From positions 4,278,001 to 4,342,000 of the forward strand of contig NZ_CP121196.1 in the NCBI RefSeq assembly GCF_039994875.1: DNA of 64,000 bases, given 5' to 3'. The position numbers and the translations under genes were made by a program. Positions within the stretch are counted from its first letter, which is position 1. Each line of letters starts with the position of its first letter. The notes under the pieces are model-generated. The model had not been told where the DNA came from. It searched no databases and was given only the letters and a program-made list of their open reading frames with translations. Below are positions 27,054-35,910 of the stretch, piece by piece. This DNA comes from Telmatobacter sp. DSM 110680. Its GTDB lineage: Bacteria > Acidobacteriota > Terriglobia > Terriglobales > Acidobacteriaceae.

Positions 27054-28454
27054 ATGCAGAATCCGGTGAAGGTCTTAATTGTCGAGGACGAACCTCATGC
27101 CCTGATGGGGCTTGCGGAATTGATTTCCGGCTGGGGTTACCAGACGGAGACGGCTCGCGATGGCGTTGAAGGATGGGAGAAGTCTCTTTCCTGGAATCCG
27201 GCGATTGTGGTGACAGATCTGAAGATGCCGCGAATGGACGGCCTCGGGCTGCTGACCAAGCTAGCCGAAAACGGAAACTCAAATGTGGCCGTTGTGCTGC
27301 TGACTGCGCAGGGATCGATTCAGTTGGCAGTGGATGCAATGAAGTTGGGCGCGTATGACTTTCTCCAGAAGCCGGTAGACGCTGCGCGGTTGAGATCGAT
27401 CCTGACGAATGCGACGCGGCAACGGGCCACGGAGATTGAGCTGGAGGTTACGCGCAGGCAGTTGAGGAATACAGGCATATTAGGAACGATGGTGGGCAGT
27501 TCGAAGGCCATGCGCGAGATATTCGCACTGATCGAACAGATTGCGCCGTCGAATGTATCGGTTCTGATCACGGGCGAAAGCGGCACTGGCAAAGAGATGG
27601 TGGCACGGACGCTGCACGATCTGAGCCCGCGCAAGGGACGACCCTTTCTCGCGGTAAATTGTGCAGCGATTCCTGAAACGCTGATTGAGAGCGAGATCTT
27701 CGGTCATGAAAAGGGTGCGTTTACGGGTGCGGTGGAACGGCGGGCCGGGTGTTTTGAACTCGCCACAGGTGGAACGCTGCTGCTGGATGAGTTGGGCGAG
27801 ATGCCGATTGGCACCCAGGCCAAGCTGCTGCGCGTGCTGGAAGAGCGGAAACTGCGCAGGTTGGGAGCTCGCAGCGAGCAGGATGTGGATGTGCGCGTTC
27901 TGGCGGCGACCAATCGCGATCCACAGGACGCAGTGACGCATGGGCATTTGCGAGCGGATTTGTTTTATCGATTGAATGTTTTTCACATTCATATGCCGCC
28001 CCTTCGCGAGCACATGGAAGATTTACAGGTAATGGCCGAAGCCATGGTGCGGGAGATGAATCAGAAGCACACGCGGCACGTCTCCGGATTATCAGATCAG
28101 ATTCTGGACCGCCTGCTGGCTTACGACTGGCCGGGGAATGCGCGTGAACTTCGTAATACGATTGAGCGCGCGGTGATCCTGTGTCCTGATGGAACTCCGC
28201 TGGATGCATCGCATCTGCCGCGGACATTTGGTACCCCGCAACTGCCGGTGCCAGCCCGTGCAACCGACGCGAATGTTGTGCCGGTGCGCGTGGGAACGAC
28301 AGTAGATGAGGCGGAGCGCATGCTGATTTTGCGGACGCTTGAATCGACGGGTCAGAATAAAACGCGTGCTGCCGAGATTCTGGGCGTGAGTCTGAAGACG
28401 TTGCATAACAAGCTGAAGGAATACAGCCATTCGCGGGAAGATCAACCAGTCTGA
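27054..28454 (+). CDS. Sigma-54-dependent response regulator, NtrC family
   Basis: A transcription activator of 466 residues in the cytoplasm. The receiver domain (about 4-120) has the acidic pair in VEDEP, the phosphorylated Asp55 in VVTDLKMP, and the Lys in DFLQKPV. The AAA+ domain (about 145-380) has Walker A GESGTGKE (174-181), the sigma-54 contact motif GAFTGA (221-226), and Walker B LLLDELGEM. The C-terminal Fis-type HTH has TRAAEILGVSLKTLHNKL. All residues needed for activity are present. It lies 73 bp before the sensor kinase gene on the same strand, and the two should form a two-component pair controlling sigma-54 promoters. Confidence 0.96.
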   Translation: MQNPVKVLIVEDEPHALMGLAELISGWGYQTETARDGVEGWEKSLSWNPAIVVTDLKMPRMDGLGLLTKLAENGNSNVAVVLLTAQGSIQLAVDAMKLGAYDFLQKPVDAARLRSILTNATRQRATEIELEVTRRQLRNTGILGTMVGSSKAMREIFALIEQIAPSNVSVLITGESGTGKEMVARTLHDLSPRKGRPFLAVNCAAIPETLIESEIFGHEKGAFTGAVERRAGCFELATGGTLLLDELGEMPIGTQAKLLRVLEERKLRRLGARSEQDVDVRVLAATNRDPQDAVTHGHLRADLFYRLNVFHIHMPPLREHMEDLQVMAEAMVREMNQKHTRHVSGLSDQILDRLLAYDWPGNARELRNTIERAVILCPDGTPLDASHLPRTFGTPQLPVPARATDANVVPVRVGTTVDEAERMLILRTLESTGQNKTRAAEILGVSLKTLHNKLKEYSHSREDQPV

Positions 28455-28527
28455 TCGTATTGGCGTGGTCGGATAAGCTAAATTGGCTGCGCTGAAATTA
28501 GTCGGCTCAAGTTCGCCGTAAGAAACA

Positions 28528-30432
28528 ATGCGATTAAAGACAAAACTCGTTCTGGCAATTACCGGGCTGGTGTTTTTGATCGCGGGCTTGTTGTCGCTGG
28601 TGTATGTCAGCCACCTGGTGGACGCGGCAATTCAGCAATCGTACGATTCGAACCGCATGATTGCCAACCAGGTGAGCGATGCCCTGCAGAGTGCGCTGCA
28701 GGCTAGCCTGAAAGATCAGACGGTCGACCCCAACGATAAAAACAAACTGCGGGAATTGGTTCAAGCCGCCATCCAGGACAGCGAAGCCTTGCGTGCCACT
28801 CTCGACTCGGCCAACAAGTACTCCGCGACTGAGTATGACGTAAACATTGTCGACACGCAGTCACGCATCCTGTTAAGCACATTTCCTGATAACGATGGCA
28901 AAGTGCTTCTGTGGCGGCCTGACTATCGTGCCTTGCAGGCGGCCGATCCGATCTCAAAAATGCGCGAGATCTACGGTCCGGCTAAGGTCTTTGACATTGT
29001 GGTTCCGCTGGAAAACAATGGCCAACCTTTCCTTAGCGTTCATGTGGGGGTGCGCACGACGCTGCTTCAGGCGGCCTATGAACCTTCGTTGAAGGAAGCC
29101 GTCACGCTGATGGCGTTCGCAGCGGGAACAGCGCTGATTGCTGCATTTCTGCTGAGCAACCTGGCGCTGCGGCCGATGGAAGAGATCAACATTCAACTTG
29201 ACTACTGGAATCCCACGCTGGCAGAGAGCGTTCCTGAAGGAGGCGAGTTGCCCAGGCTCGACACTGCCGAGAGGGTATCAACAAAGATTGAAAAGATCGG
29301 CCAGCGCATGCGGAATGTAGAGGAGGTTTTCTCTGCCCTTAAAGAGAATCTCGATCAGATCCTTGGAAACCTGCAGGATGGCATTTTACTGTTCACCGGG
29401 GATGGACGAGCGGTACTGGTATCCGAGGCGGCACAGCGATTTTTGCATTTGGAGAGTGACAACATTCTTGGTTTGCAGGCGCGCGAGATCTTCGATAATT
29501 CTACGGTGCTGGGAAGAACGCTCCGCGAGGCTTTCGATGCAGGAGTGACGCTGGTACAGGAAGAGGTCCAGACCGAAACAGGCCGTCGCATCCAGGCTTC
29601 GGTGGACTTTATCTATGACGATCACACGCGGATGGGTCTTGGCGCGCTGGTAACTCTGCATGATCTTGAATCGGTGGAACAGATTGAGTCGGAGCTCGAG
29701 CTTTCGCGGCGCATGGCGGCAATTGGCAGATTGACGGCGGGTGTAGGTCATGAAGTCAAGAATCCAATCAACGCAATCGTGGTTCATCTTGAGCTGCTGA
29801 AGAACAAGTTGGGCGCGGATCACGCACCGGCACAGCGGCATCTGGAAGTGATCGACGCGGAGATTCACCGGCTGGACCGCGTGGTGCAGACACTGGCGGA
29901 CTTCTCGAGACCGGTGGAAGTGCACTTGCGAGAACAGGATTTACGCACCGTGATCGGGGACGTGCTGGCGCTGGCCGACGAAGAGCTTTCCACGCGAAAT
30001 GTGAAGCTGGAGGGCCGGCTTCCCGACCATCCGCTGATGGTGAACGTGGATGCGGACCTGCTGAAGCAGGCTGCGATCAATGTCATATTGAATGGGGCGC
30101 AGGCCATGCCCGAAGGCGGCTCTCTCCGCGTCACTGTGGAGGAAGATCGCAAAATGGCGGTGGTGAGAATCGCCGATGAGGGAACGGGAATTCCAGCGGA
30201 GATTCGGGAGAAGATCTTCGATCTTTATTTCACAACGAAGAGCGGCGGAAGCGGTATCGGACTAGCAATGACATACCGCATTTTGCAGTTGCACCATGGG
30301 AGCGTCGACGTACAATCGAAGGTAGGCCGTGGCACGGAATTCTCTCTGCGCATTCCACTCGCCGCTACGGAATGGGGACGCCGGCATCTGCAACCGGCAA
30401 TTGTGGAAGAAACAAAGGGGTTGGAGAAATGA
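28528..30432 (+). CDS. Membrane sensor histidine kinase, NtrB/ZraS-like
   Basis: A kinase of 634 residues. An N-terminal membrane helix (about 7-27) and a second at about 190-212 enclose a periplasmic sensor domain of roughly 160 residues. A HAMP-like linker and a PAS domain (about 275-390, with DQILGNLQDGILLFTGDGRAV) follow. The transmitter has the H-box GVGHEVKNPINAIVVHL with His408, N-box NVILNGAQAMPEGG, G1 DEGTGIPAEI and G2 GGSGIGLAMTYRI. The H-box pattern is that of NtrB-type kinases that pair with NtrC regulators, matching the gene just upstream. The signal sensed is unknown. Its stop overlaps the start of a lipoprotein gene by 4 bases. Confidence 0.94.
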   Translation: MRLKTKLVLAITGLVFLIAGLLSLVYVSHLVDAAIQQSYDSNRMIANQVSDALQSALQASLKDQTVDPNDKNKLRELVQAAIQDSEALRATLDSANKYSATEYDVNIVDTQSRILLSTFPDNDGKVLLWRPDYRALQAADPISKMREIYGPAKVFDIVVPLENNGQPFLSVHVGVRTTLLQAAYEPSLKEAVTLMAFAAGTALIAAFLLSNLALRPMEEINIQLDYWNPTLAESVPEGGELPRLDTAERVSTKIEKIGQRMRNVEEVFSALKENLDQILGNLQDGILLFTGDGRAVLVSEAAQRFLHLESDNILGLQAREIFDNSTVLGRTLREAFDAGVTLVQEEVQTETGRRIQASVDFIYDDHTRMGLGALVTLHDLESVEQIESELELSRRMAAIGRLTAGVGHEVKNPINAIVVHLELLKNKLGADHAPAQRHLEVIDAEIHRLDRVVQTLADFSRPVEVHLREQDLRTVIGDVLALADEELSTRNVKLEGRLPDHPLMVNVDADLLKQAAINVILNGAQAMPEGGSLRVTVEEDRKMAVVRIADEGTGIPAEIREKIFDLYFTTKSGGSGIGLAMTYRILQLHHGSVDVQSKVGRGTEFSLRIPLAATEWGRRHLQPAIVEETKGLEK

Positions 30433-30965
30433 AGCTCAGCGCCAGGAGCGCTGTCTGGCTGTTTCCGTTGCTGCTGACAGGGTGCCCGCACAAGACCCAG
30501 GTCGCGCAAAATCAGCCGCTCGCGCCGCCGATCGAGGACACGCCTCCGTACAAACCGGAACCTGCGCCTGCGAACCTTCCTCCACCCGAGGTTACGATTC
30601 CCGTGCAACCCCAGCCACAGTTGCCTGTCCCGGCTGAACCCGTGAAGAAGCCGGTGAAGCACAAGAAGCCTGCGAATACGAATACGCAAGTAGCTTCGAG
30701 CGGCGCTCCCGCGGTGCCGGCGATCGGACAGCTTTCGTCGGGGGACGCACCGAATTTGCGGCAGCAGACGGATGACTCCATCGCATCAACTGAGAAGACC
30801 CTGAACGGCATCAGCCGCAAGTTGAGTGACCAGGAAGAAAAGACTGCCGCGCAGGTCCGCGAATATTTGAAACAGGCACGGGACGCGCTGACAGCGGGGG
30901 ACGTGGATGGCGCAAACAAACTCGCGTTCAAGGCGAAGGTCCTGCTGGACGAACTGCATCCCTAG
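30429..30965 (+). CDS. Small Pro-rich lipoprotein coupled to the sensor kinase
   Basis: A protein of 178 residues starting at the ATG that overlaps the kinase stop (ATGA). A lipoprotein signal of about 19 residues ends in the lipobox LLTGC. A Pro-rich spacer (about 25-80) contains repeated PPxE/PxP stretches and a Lys-rich KKPVKHKKP. The C-terminal third is a helical region (about 110-178) with LRQQTDDSIASTEKTLNG and EYLKQARDALTAGDVDGANKLA, which looks like a short coiled coil or TPR-like helix pair. It is not a recognised family. Being translationally coupled to a periplasmic sensor suggests that it may be an accessory of that sensor or a target of the system. Confidence 0.8.
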   Translation: MKLSARSAVWLFPLLLTGCPHKTQVAQNQPLAPPIEDTPPYKPEPAPANLPPPEVTIPVQPQPQLPVPAEPVKKPVKHKKPANTNTQVASSGAPAVPAIGQLSSGDAPNLRQQTDDSIASTEKTLNGISRKLSDQEEKTAAQVREYLKQARDALTAGDVDGANKLAFKAKVLLDELHP

Positions 30966-31031
30966 GTGAGTCGCAATTCCCTTCCCGTTCAATGGCTGAC
31001 TCCTTCCGAGGGATGTCCTCGCGACTTGCGA

Positions 31032-31889
31032 TCAACGCTCGCCCCAGCTCAGCTTGTTGCGAAGTGCGTCAAAGAATCCGCTTTCGCTGAGGCGGACCAG
31101 GTTCACCGTGTACTCAGAACGAATGCAGCGGACTTCGTCTCCCAAGTGAAGCTCAAACCCGGTCTGGCCGTCGACTGTCAGGAGGCACTGCGTGGGAACT
31201 CCTTCGACGCGAACGGTAAGACTGGCATCTCCGCGCACTACGATAGGACGCAGCGTGAGCAAATGCGGGCAGATCGGCGTGACAACAAGTGCGTCGACAT
31301 CCGGCGTGAGAATGGGGCCGTTGGCGGCGAGCGTGTAGGCTGTGGATCCGGTGGGCGTGGAGACAATGACGCCGTCGGCGCGGAAGCGGGCTACCTTCTT
31401 GCCGTCGAGTTCCACGGCGAACTCGCCCATGCGCGCGATGTCGCCTTTGGAAACGACGACTTCGTTCAACGCTTCAAATACTTTGACAGGCGAACCATCG
31501 CGCACGACTTCCGAGTGAAGCATGGCACGAGGATCGAGCGTGTGGCAATTCTCGCACCAGCTTTCGAGCGTGGTGTAGAGGTCAGCAAGGCGTACCTCGG
31601 TGAGGAATCCAAGGGAGCCTAGATTCACGCTGAGGATCGGTGTGCCGGTTGCCGCAAAGATGCGCGCCACGGAGAGTAGCGTGCCATCGCCACCGAGCAC
31701 GATGACCAGATGCGGCTTGTGCGCGGGCATGTCAGCGCGATCGACCGCTGGAGCGGCATCCGTGTAACCTGCGCCTTCACAATCGAGCAACGGGTTGTAA
31801 TCGTGTTTGCGGAGCCAGTCGATCAGTTCGGGCAACAGCTGAGCGAGCTCCGGCTTTCGCGGCTTACTGACAATTGCGACGCAAGTCAT
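31032..31889 (-). CDS. nadK: NAD kinase
   Basis: Phosphorylates NAD+ to NADP+ with ATP in the cytoplasm. At 285 residues it has normal length. The diagnostic GGDGTLL motif (in VIVLGGDGTLLSVARIF) and the following LGSLGFLTEV are present, as is the conserved substrate segment ALNEVVVSKGD and the Gly-rich TPTGSTAYTLAANGP. It starts at an ATG shortly after the tlyA gene on the same strand, an arrangement common in bacteria (tlyA-nadK-recN order). No recN is seen downstream. Confidence 0.96.
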   Translation of the reverse strand: MTCVAIVSKPRKPELAQLLPELIDWLRKHDYNPLLDCEGAGYTDAAPAVDRADMPAHKPHLVIVLGGDGTLLSVARIFAATGTPILSVNLGSLGFLTEVRLADLYTTLESWCENCHTLDPRAMLHSEVVRDGSPVKVFEALNEVVVSKGDIARMGEFAVELDGKKVARFRADGVIVSTPTGSTAYTLAANGPILTPDVDALVVTPICPHLLTLRPIVVRGDASLTVRVEGVPTQCLLTVDGQTGFELHLGDEVRCIRSEYTVNLVRLSESGFFDALRNKLSWGER

Positions 31890-31989
31890 TGGGTTTCAGT
31901 GTAACGGATCAGCGGTCAGTGAACAGTAAACAGTGGTCAGAAGAGGCATGGCCAACAAGGAGAACTCAGCGAAAATCGTCGCATTCGCT

Positions 31990-32757
31990 TCAACCTTCTT
32001 TGGTCGTCGATTGTACGTAAAGCAGAAATTCCCTGTTGCCTTCGGCTCCGGTGATGGGAGATGGGATAACTTCTGCGACTTGCCAGCCGAGATCGGAGAT
32101 CGCGTTTCTGACTTTTTCGATGGCGAGTTTGTGAACTTCGGGATCGCGAACGATGCCGCCTTTTCCGACGTTGCCCCGGCCAGCCTCAAATTGAGGCTTG
32201 ATGAGGATGACGGCTTCAGTGAGCGCGGGCGCTGCGGCAAACACGGGAGCGAAGAGAAGTGTCGCGGAGATGAAGGAGACGTCCATTACGAGGAGGGTGA
32301 GCACGGGCTGGCCGACTTCGGCGAGCGCGTCAGGCGCGAGGAAGCGTGCGTTGGTGCGCTCGACAAGTCGGACGCGTGGATCGTTGCGGAGCTTCATTGC
32401 GATCTGTCCGAAGCCAGTGTCGACTGCGGTGACGTGTGCGGCGCCGCGCTGGAGAAGACAGTCCGTGAAGCCGCCGGTGGAGGCGCCGATATCGAGGCAG
32501 GATCTTCCGGCTACTTCGATTTTCCAATGGTCGAGTGCAGCCTGAAGTTTGAGGCCGCCGCGGCTGACGAAGGGCATGTCGTCACCGAGGAGGCGGATGG
32601 CGGAATCGGATGTGATGGAGGCACCAGGCTTGTCGATCTTCTGTTCGTTGACCAGAACGCGTCCGGCGAGGATGAGGGCGCGCGCGCGTTCGCGACTCTG
32701 GACGAGGCCTCGATCTACGAGGAGGAGATCGATGCGGGTTTTGGAGTTTACGCCCAA
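31990..32757 (-). CDS. tlyA: TlyA-family rRNA 2'-O-methyltransferase
   Basis: A protein of 255 residues. An N-terminal S4 RNA-binding domain (about 8-65, with RIDLLLVDRGLVQSRERARALI and AGRVLVNEQKIDKPG) is followed by an FtsJ/RrmJ-type methyltransferase domain. SAM motif I is CLDIGASTGGFTDCLLQRGA, and later motifs are VTAVDTGFGQI and DVSFISATLL. TlyA methylates cytidines of 16S and 23S rRNA and sets capreomycin sensitivity in mycobacteria; the older label hemolysin is misleading. The start is TTG; there is no clear ribosome-binding site, so the exact start is less sure. It lies 100 bp before nadK and is probably cotranscribed. Confidence 0.9.
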   Translation of the reverse strand: MGVNSKTRIDLLLVDRGLVQSRERARALILAGRVLVNEQKIDKPGASITSDSAIRLLGDDMPFVSRGGLKLQAALDHWKIEVAGRSCLDIGASTGGFTDCLLQRGAAHVTAVDTGFGQIAMKLRNDPRVRLVERTNARFLAPDALAEVGQPVLTLLVMDVSFISATLLFAPVFAAAPALTEAVILIKPQFEAGRGNVGKGGIVRDPEVHKLAIEKVRNAISDLGWQVAEVIPSPITGAEGNREFLLYVQSTTKEG

Positions 32758-33252
32758 GATTTCGGTTAGTTCTCAGAATCAGGATACGGTGGATGAATGT
32801 GTTTTGCTGGATAGTGATTTGTCATGACGTGGAGATATGCAACCGAATAGTTGCCTACCCCCCTCCCCCCCGGATCTCTGGGCGCAAATTCCTTATTGCA
32901 AAAGAGTTACGAAGAGAGTATCGCTCCAAATTCCTCATGTGATTATACTTAGCTGCAGATTCCTCTCCTGCAATGACTTAGGAAGAACCGAGTTCTGCAT
33001 GGCTCGACAATGCGGATTCCTCGTTTTCGCCCAGTTTGAGAATAGCAAATTGAAAGAAATAGCCTGCAAGAGTGGCGAAGACTTTACGCCGCAGGGAATG
33101 AGGTAGTTGGGTCGCGCAAGGGTGCAGCGGGGGTTGACAACTTTCGAGCGACTGCGATGTTGAGACGATCGTTGTTGCGCCTCGGGTCTCTTCAGGAGAA
33201 GCCGATGACCATGTAAGCATCCGCTAAACTCGGCTGGATCAAAAAGTGGGTT
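32758..33252. other. Gene-free stretch upstream of tlyA
   Basis: Nothing coding is supported here; the open frames are short and lack ribosome-binding sites and protein-like composition. A C-rich tract lies near 32863-32877. The region must hold the promoter for the minus-strand tlyA-nadK pair and perhaps one for the plus-strand unknown gene, but no clear promoter was picked. Confidence 0.5.
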
Positions 33253-33318
33253 ATGTCCGAGTTGCCCACAATCCGCCCGGAGCCGAGAAGACGCTACAAT
33301 TTGTCGGGGGAATGCTGC

Positions 33319-33846
33319 ATGCGTTCAGAAGAAGAGCCGGTAACTGTTAGGGCAGCGTTGACCGCATCTCGCATCCTTTGGCCAGATTTTATTGAGGAAC
33401 ATGAATGTGTGTTGCTTGGTTGGCATGCTGGCTCCAATCCTCCGCCTGCGAACGATACGGCGACCGGTTGGGAGGCATTCGTCAGTCACACCCATATCCT
33501 CGACGAGTTCGTCAAAGCTGATGAGGTTTCCACTTTCGTCTCGGAAGAAGTGGTATACAACGAAAGCCATCCTGATTTCATTTCCGCATGTGAACTTGGT
33601 CAAAAGATCGCGAAGCTGTGGGCGCTGAAGCTTAAGTTAGACTTTCCATTTGCCCGTTTCCGCGTTTACTACACGCAGTACGACAATCCAATCGTGCGCT
33701 TTCACAAAGTCCGCGATGATGAGCCGCAATGGCTGTCAGATGAGGCGTTTCAGAGAGCCACTGACCCGTCATTTCGAAGTGCGCTGATTTATGACACGTC
33801 CAAGATCAACTTGACGAGTTGGGAACACTCGAAATCGATCCATTAA
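33319..33846 (+). CDS. Hypothetical protein
   Basis: A protein of 175 residues from the ATG at 33319, preceded at 7 bases by GGGGGAA. A frame-matched ATG at 33253 would add 22 residues of poor composition. It has no signal peptide or membrane helix. Composition is balanced, with aromatic-rich strands such as FPFARFRVYYTQYDNPIVRFHKVRDDEP and an acidic middle. No family is recognised. It is the first gene of an accessory plus-strand stretch (33.3-38.3 kb) of small unlinked genes. Its even codon use suggests that it is a real gene rather than a chance frame. Confidence 0.65.
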   Translation: MRSEEEPVTVRAALTASRILWPDFIEEHECVLLGWHAGSNPPPANDTATGWEAFVSHTHILDEFVKADEVSTFVSEEVVYNESHPDFISACELGQKIAKLWALKLKLDFPFARFRVYYTQYDNPIVRFHKVRDDEPQWLSDEAFQRATDPSFRSALIYDTSKINLTSWEHSKSIH

Positions 33847-33979
33847 ATTCAAAGCGGGAGAGTCACCGGCCATCCAGACACTGAAGCCAATTCCTTGCCA
33901 AGTTCACAATTGGCGACGCCCGAGGAATTCACTCAAAATGTCCCGTACAATTTCTCTAAACTGCAGGATTCGGTAGGTC

Positions 33980-34144
33980 ATGACGGAAGGTACGTTCTGG
34001 GCTCTCCTAGCAAAGGCACGCAGGCGTGGAGCGACGTCGGCTTGCCCTTGCTGTCTCACTAGGTACATGAAGAAGCTTACTGATGAGGAGGTCTCCGAGT
34101 TCGGCCTAATGCTTTATGAGAAGGTGTGCCAGCTGAACAACTGA
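33980..34144 (+). pseudogene. DUF4240 gene, 5' part, ended by in-frame TGA
   Basis: From the ATG at 33980, 54 codons read MTEGTFWALLAKAR... to ...YEKVCQLNN before the TGA at 34142-34144. The same frame continues without further stops through RLWGAGQVITGEM into the next feature. Both halves match the DUF4240 layout: an FW motif near the start, a helix with the pattern LTDEEVSEFG, then the conserved WDLWGA. The TGA falls exactly at the first Trp of that motif. One base change from TGG to TGA explains it. GGTAGG precedes the start. The complete gene would be 285 codons (33980-34837). Confidence 0.75.
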
Positions 34145-34180
34145 CGACTCTGGGGAGCAGGTCAGGTCATTACGGGAGAG

Positions 34181-34837
34181 ATGAGCAGCGATAGCTTCCA
34201 CTACTTCCGCACCTGGATTGTGGGAGTCGGTAAGCGAGCATTCGAGACCGCAAAGAGAGATCCGGATGCCCTAGGGCAATTCCTCGACGGTGATGAGGAA
34301 TCGATCGATGTGGATAACGAGTCGCTTGAGTACGTGGCTCTCGAAGTTCTGCGGAAACGCGGTATTGGGGTTGATCCGCGAGAACGTTCTGCTTCGAGCG
34401 CAGATGATGAACCAGCCGGAGTTGCTTTCGATTTACAGACACTAGGTGTGGATTATCCAAGGCTCTCCGCACTCTGCTTAAGGAGTCCGTCGCCACGCGA
34501 CGACTCCCATTCGGAGACATCCGACAGACGCAGCGAAACGCCTGTGAAAATGACCGTTCCATTGATCGAGGGCCGCGCGGCAAGTGAAGCCGATGTCAAG
34601 TCCGGAAAAGCAATCTTCTGCATAGAGCAGGGTCGCAGCATGCCCTATTCATTTGGGCGAAAACTGCCGTTGATCGCAGAGATTGTGAACAAGAATCTTG
34701 GCGAGGATTTTCCTGTGGGAAGACAGGTCACAATCGTCCAGGCGGAAATAGCCGATGGAAAGCACGTCACTCTAGGAATCGTGGATCAAAATGAGCGAAA
34801 AGTCTGTGCATTAGAGGATGTGAACCTGCTCGAATAG
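34181..34837 (+). CDS. DUF4240-like protein with C-terminal extension (3' part of an interrupted gene)
   Basis: This open frame of 218 codons starts at an internal ATG and continues the DUF4240 reading frame broken by the TGA at 34142. Residues 1-60 hold the rest of the DUF4240 core: DSFHYFRTWIVGVGKRAFETAKRDPDALGQFL, then an acidic loop DGDEESIDVDNESLEYVA. A linker and FDLQTLGVDYPRL end the family region. A further 110 residues follow (about 108-218), beginning at ETPVKMTVPLIEGR and ending LEDVNLLE, that I do not recognise. Alone, this part lacks the first helices and is unlikely to fold like an intact family member unless the TGA is read through. DUF4240 function is unknown. Confidence 0.65.
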   Translation: MSSDSFHYFRTWIVGVGKRAFETAKRDPDALGQFLDGDEESIDVDNESLEYVALEVLRKRGIGVDPRERSASSADDEPAGVAFDLQTLGVDYPRLSALCLRSPSPRDDSHSETSDRRSETPVKMTVPLIEGRAASEADVKSGKAIFCIEQGRSMPYSFGRKLPLIAEIVNKNLGEDFPVGRQVTIVQAEIADGKHVTLGIVDQNERKVCALEDVNLLE

Positions 34838-34891
34838 AGACTCGTTAGGTGCCAGAATTCGGGCTCTGAGCCAGTCACCGGATGAAACAGG

Positions 34892-35293
34892 ATGAGAATT
34901 CAGAATCGATTCATTGTGCCGCTGCTAGTTGCGACGCTGTTGCCACTGTCCTGCCTTGCTGACGTTTGTGTCTACAAGCCGCCGAATGTGCGTCACGTCG
35001 CCGGTATCGTCGTCGATTCGACAGGCCAAGCGATTCCTAGTGTCAAGATAGCGATAAGCCGACGCGGTGAGTCTGTCGCAACTGCAACGACTGACGCTTC
35101 CGGAAGATTCAGATTTGACTCGTTGAAACAGGGCGACTACGAACTGGCTGCAACAGCAGTTGGATTTCAAAGCGCCCACTACAAGGTTCTTCTCAACCAT
35201 CCTTCATTGCATTGGGGTAGATCCCTGCAAATTGAACTCGCAATCGGGCTTCCGCATTGCGGTGGAGATATCAAGGTCGTTAAGACGAAATAG
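34892..35293 (+). CDS. Secreted carboxypeptidase-regulatory-like (Cna-B fold) protein
   Basis: A protein of 133 residues. The signal peptide spans about 1-23 (VPLLVATLLPLSCLA). A single carboxypeptidase-regulatory-like beta domain follows (about 34-115), with the family pattern VAGIVVDSTGQAIPSVKIAI, then TTDASGRFRFDSLKQGDYEL and AVGFQSAHYKV. The same fold forms the N-terminus of the large receptor at the start of the window. Four or five Cys residues (two in the mature N-terminus, one near LPHCGG) could form disulfides in the periplasm. Its role is unknown; these small stand-alone domains are common in Acidobacteria. Confidence 0.78.
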   Translation: MRIQNRFIVPLLVATLLPLSCLADVCVYKPPNVRHVAGIVVDSTGQAIPSVKIAISRRGESVATATTDASGRFRFDSLKQGDYELAATAVGFQSAHYKVLLNHPSLHWGRSLQIELAIGLPHCGGDIKVVKTK

Positions 35294-35444
35294 TGCGAGA
35301 TGAACAAAATGCCTTTCATTGGTCGAGTGACCGGCGACTGTCGCTTTGAGGCTAAGAACTTGCCAACGTCTCCGTTGCCCACAATCCACTCGGCTCTCCA
35401 TTCGTCGCCATCCAAAGCGCAGCGTCAGCGGTAGACTGTTCGCA

Positions 35445-35837
35445 ATGAAAGTCTTCCGAATAATGCTCCTGTTCTTTCTCGCATCCATACTTCTGTCCAC
35501 CGCTCCAGCGCAGGTGGTGGCTCCAATGCCCACTAGGGTGCAAGTCAGTTCCAATGTCGCGAACACGTTCCTTATTCACAAGCAGGAACCGGGTTGCCAA
35601 AAGGACTCATCAGGCGTGAAGGTCACTGGGACGGTAGTCATCGAGATCACAATCGACACGAGCGGCAAGGCGATCCACACTCACACTCTCTCAGGACCCA
35701 AGCTACTTCGACCTGTCGCCGTAACGGCGGTGCGCAAATACAGGTACAAACCGTATTTGTTAAACGGAACACCTGTTGAAGTCGTGACCCCAGTTTCCAT
35801 CCAGATGCATTGCAGGTTTCATTCTGGACAAGCATAG
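35445..35837 (+). CDS. Small exported TonB C-terminal domain protein
   Basis: A protein of 130 residues from the ATG at 35445; the frame is open further upstream, but the hydrophobic start MKVFRIMLLFFLASILL marks the real N-terminus. After the signal or anchor comes a short region and then a TonB C-terminal-like domain (about 55-120): GTVVIEITIDTSGKAIHTHTLSGP, KLLRPVAVTAVRKYRYKPYLLNG, and TPVSIQM. It lacks the long Pro-rich span of classical TonB, so it cannot reach across the periplasm in the usual way unless the N-terminal segment is kept as an anchor. A role with outer-membrane receptors is inferred from the fold only. Confidence 0.78.
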   Translation: MKVFRIMLLFFLASILLSTAPAQVVAPMPTRVQVSSNVANTFLIHKQEPGCQKDSSGVKVTGTVVIEITIDTSGKAIHTHTLSGPKLLRPVAVTAVRKYRYKPYLLNGTPVEVVTPVSIQMHCRFHSGQA

Positions 35838-35910
35838 TTCCCTGGTGCGCACGAGTTACCGTCCACTCGGACCTTTGACAGATTTTCGCCACTCTAGACA
35901 TACTCAGCTT

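Noticed and set aside
32837..33106. 89-codon plus-strand frame upstream of the unknown protein
   Set aside because: No ribosome-binding site, no recognisable domain, irregular composition; probably chance.
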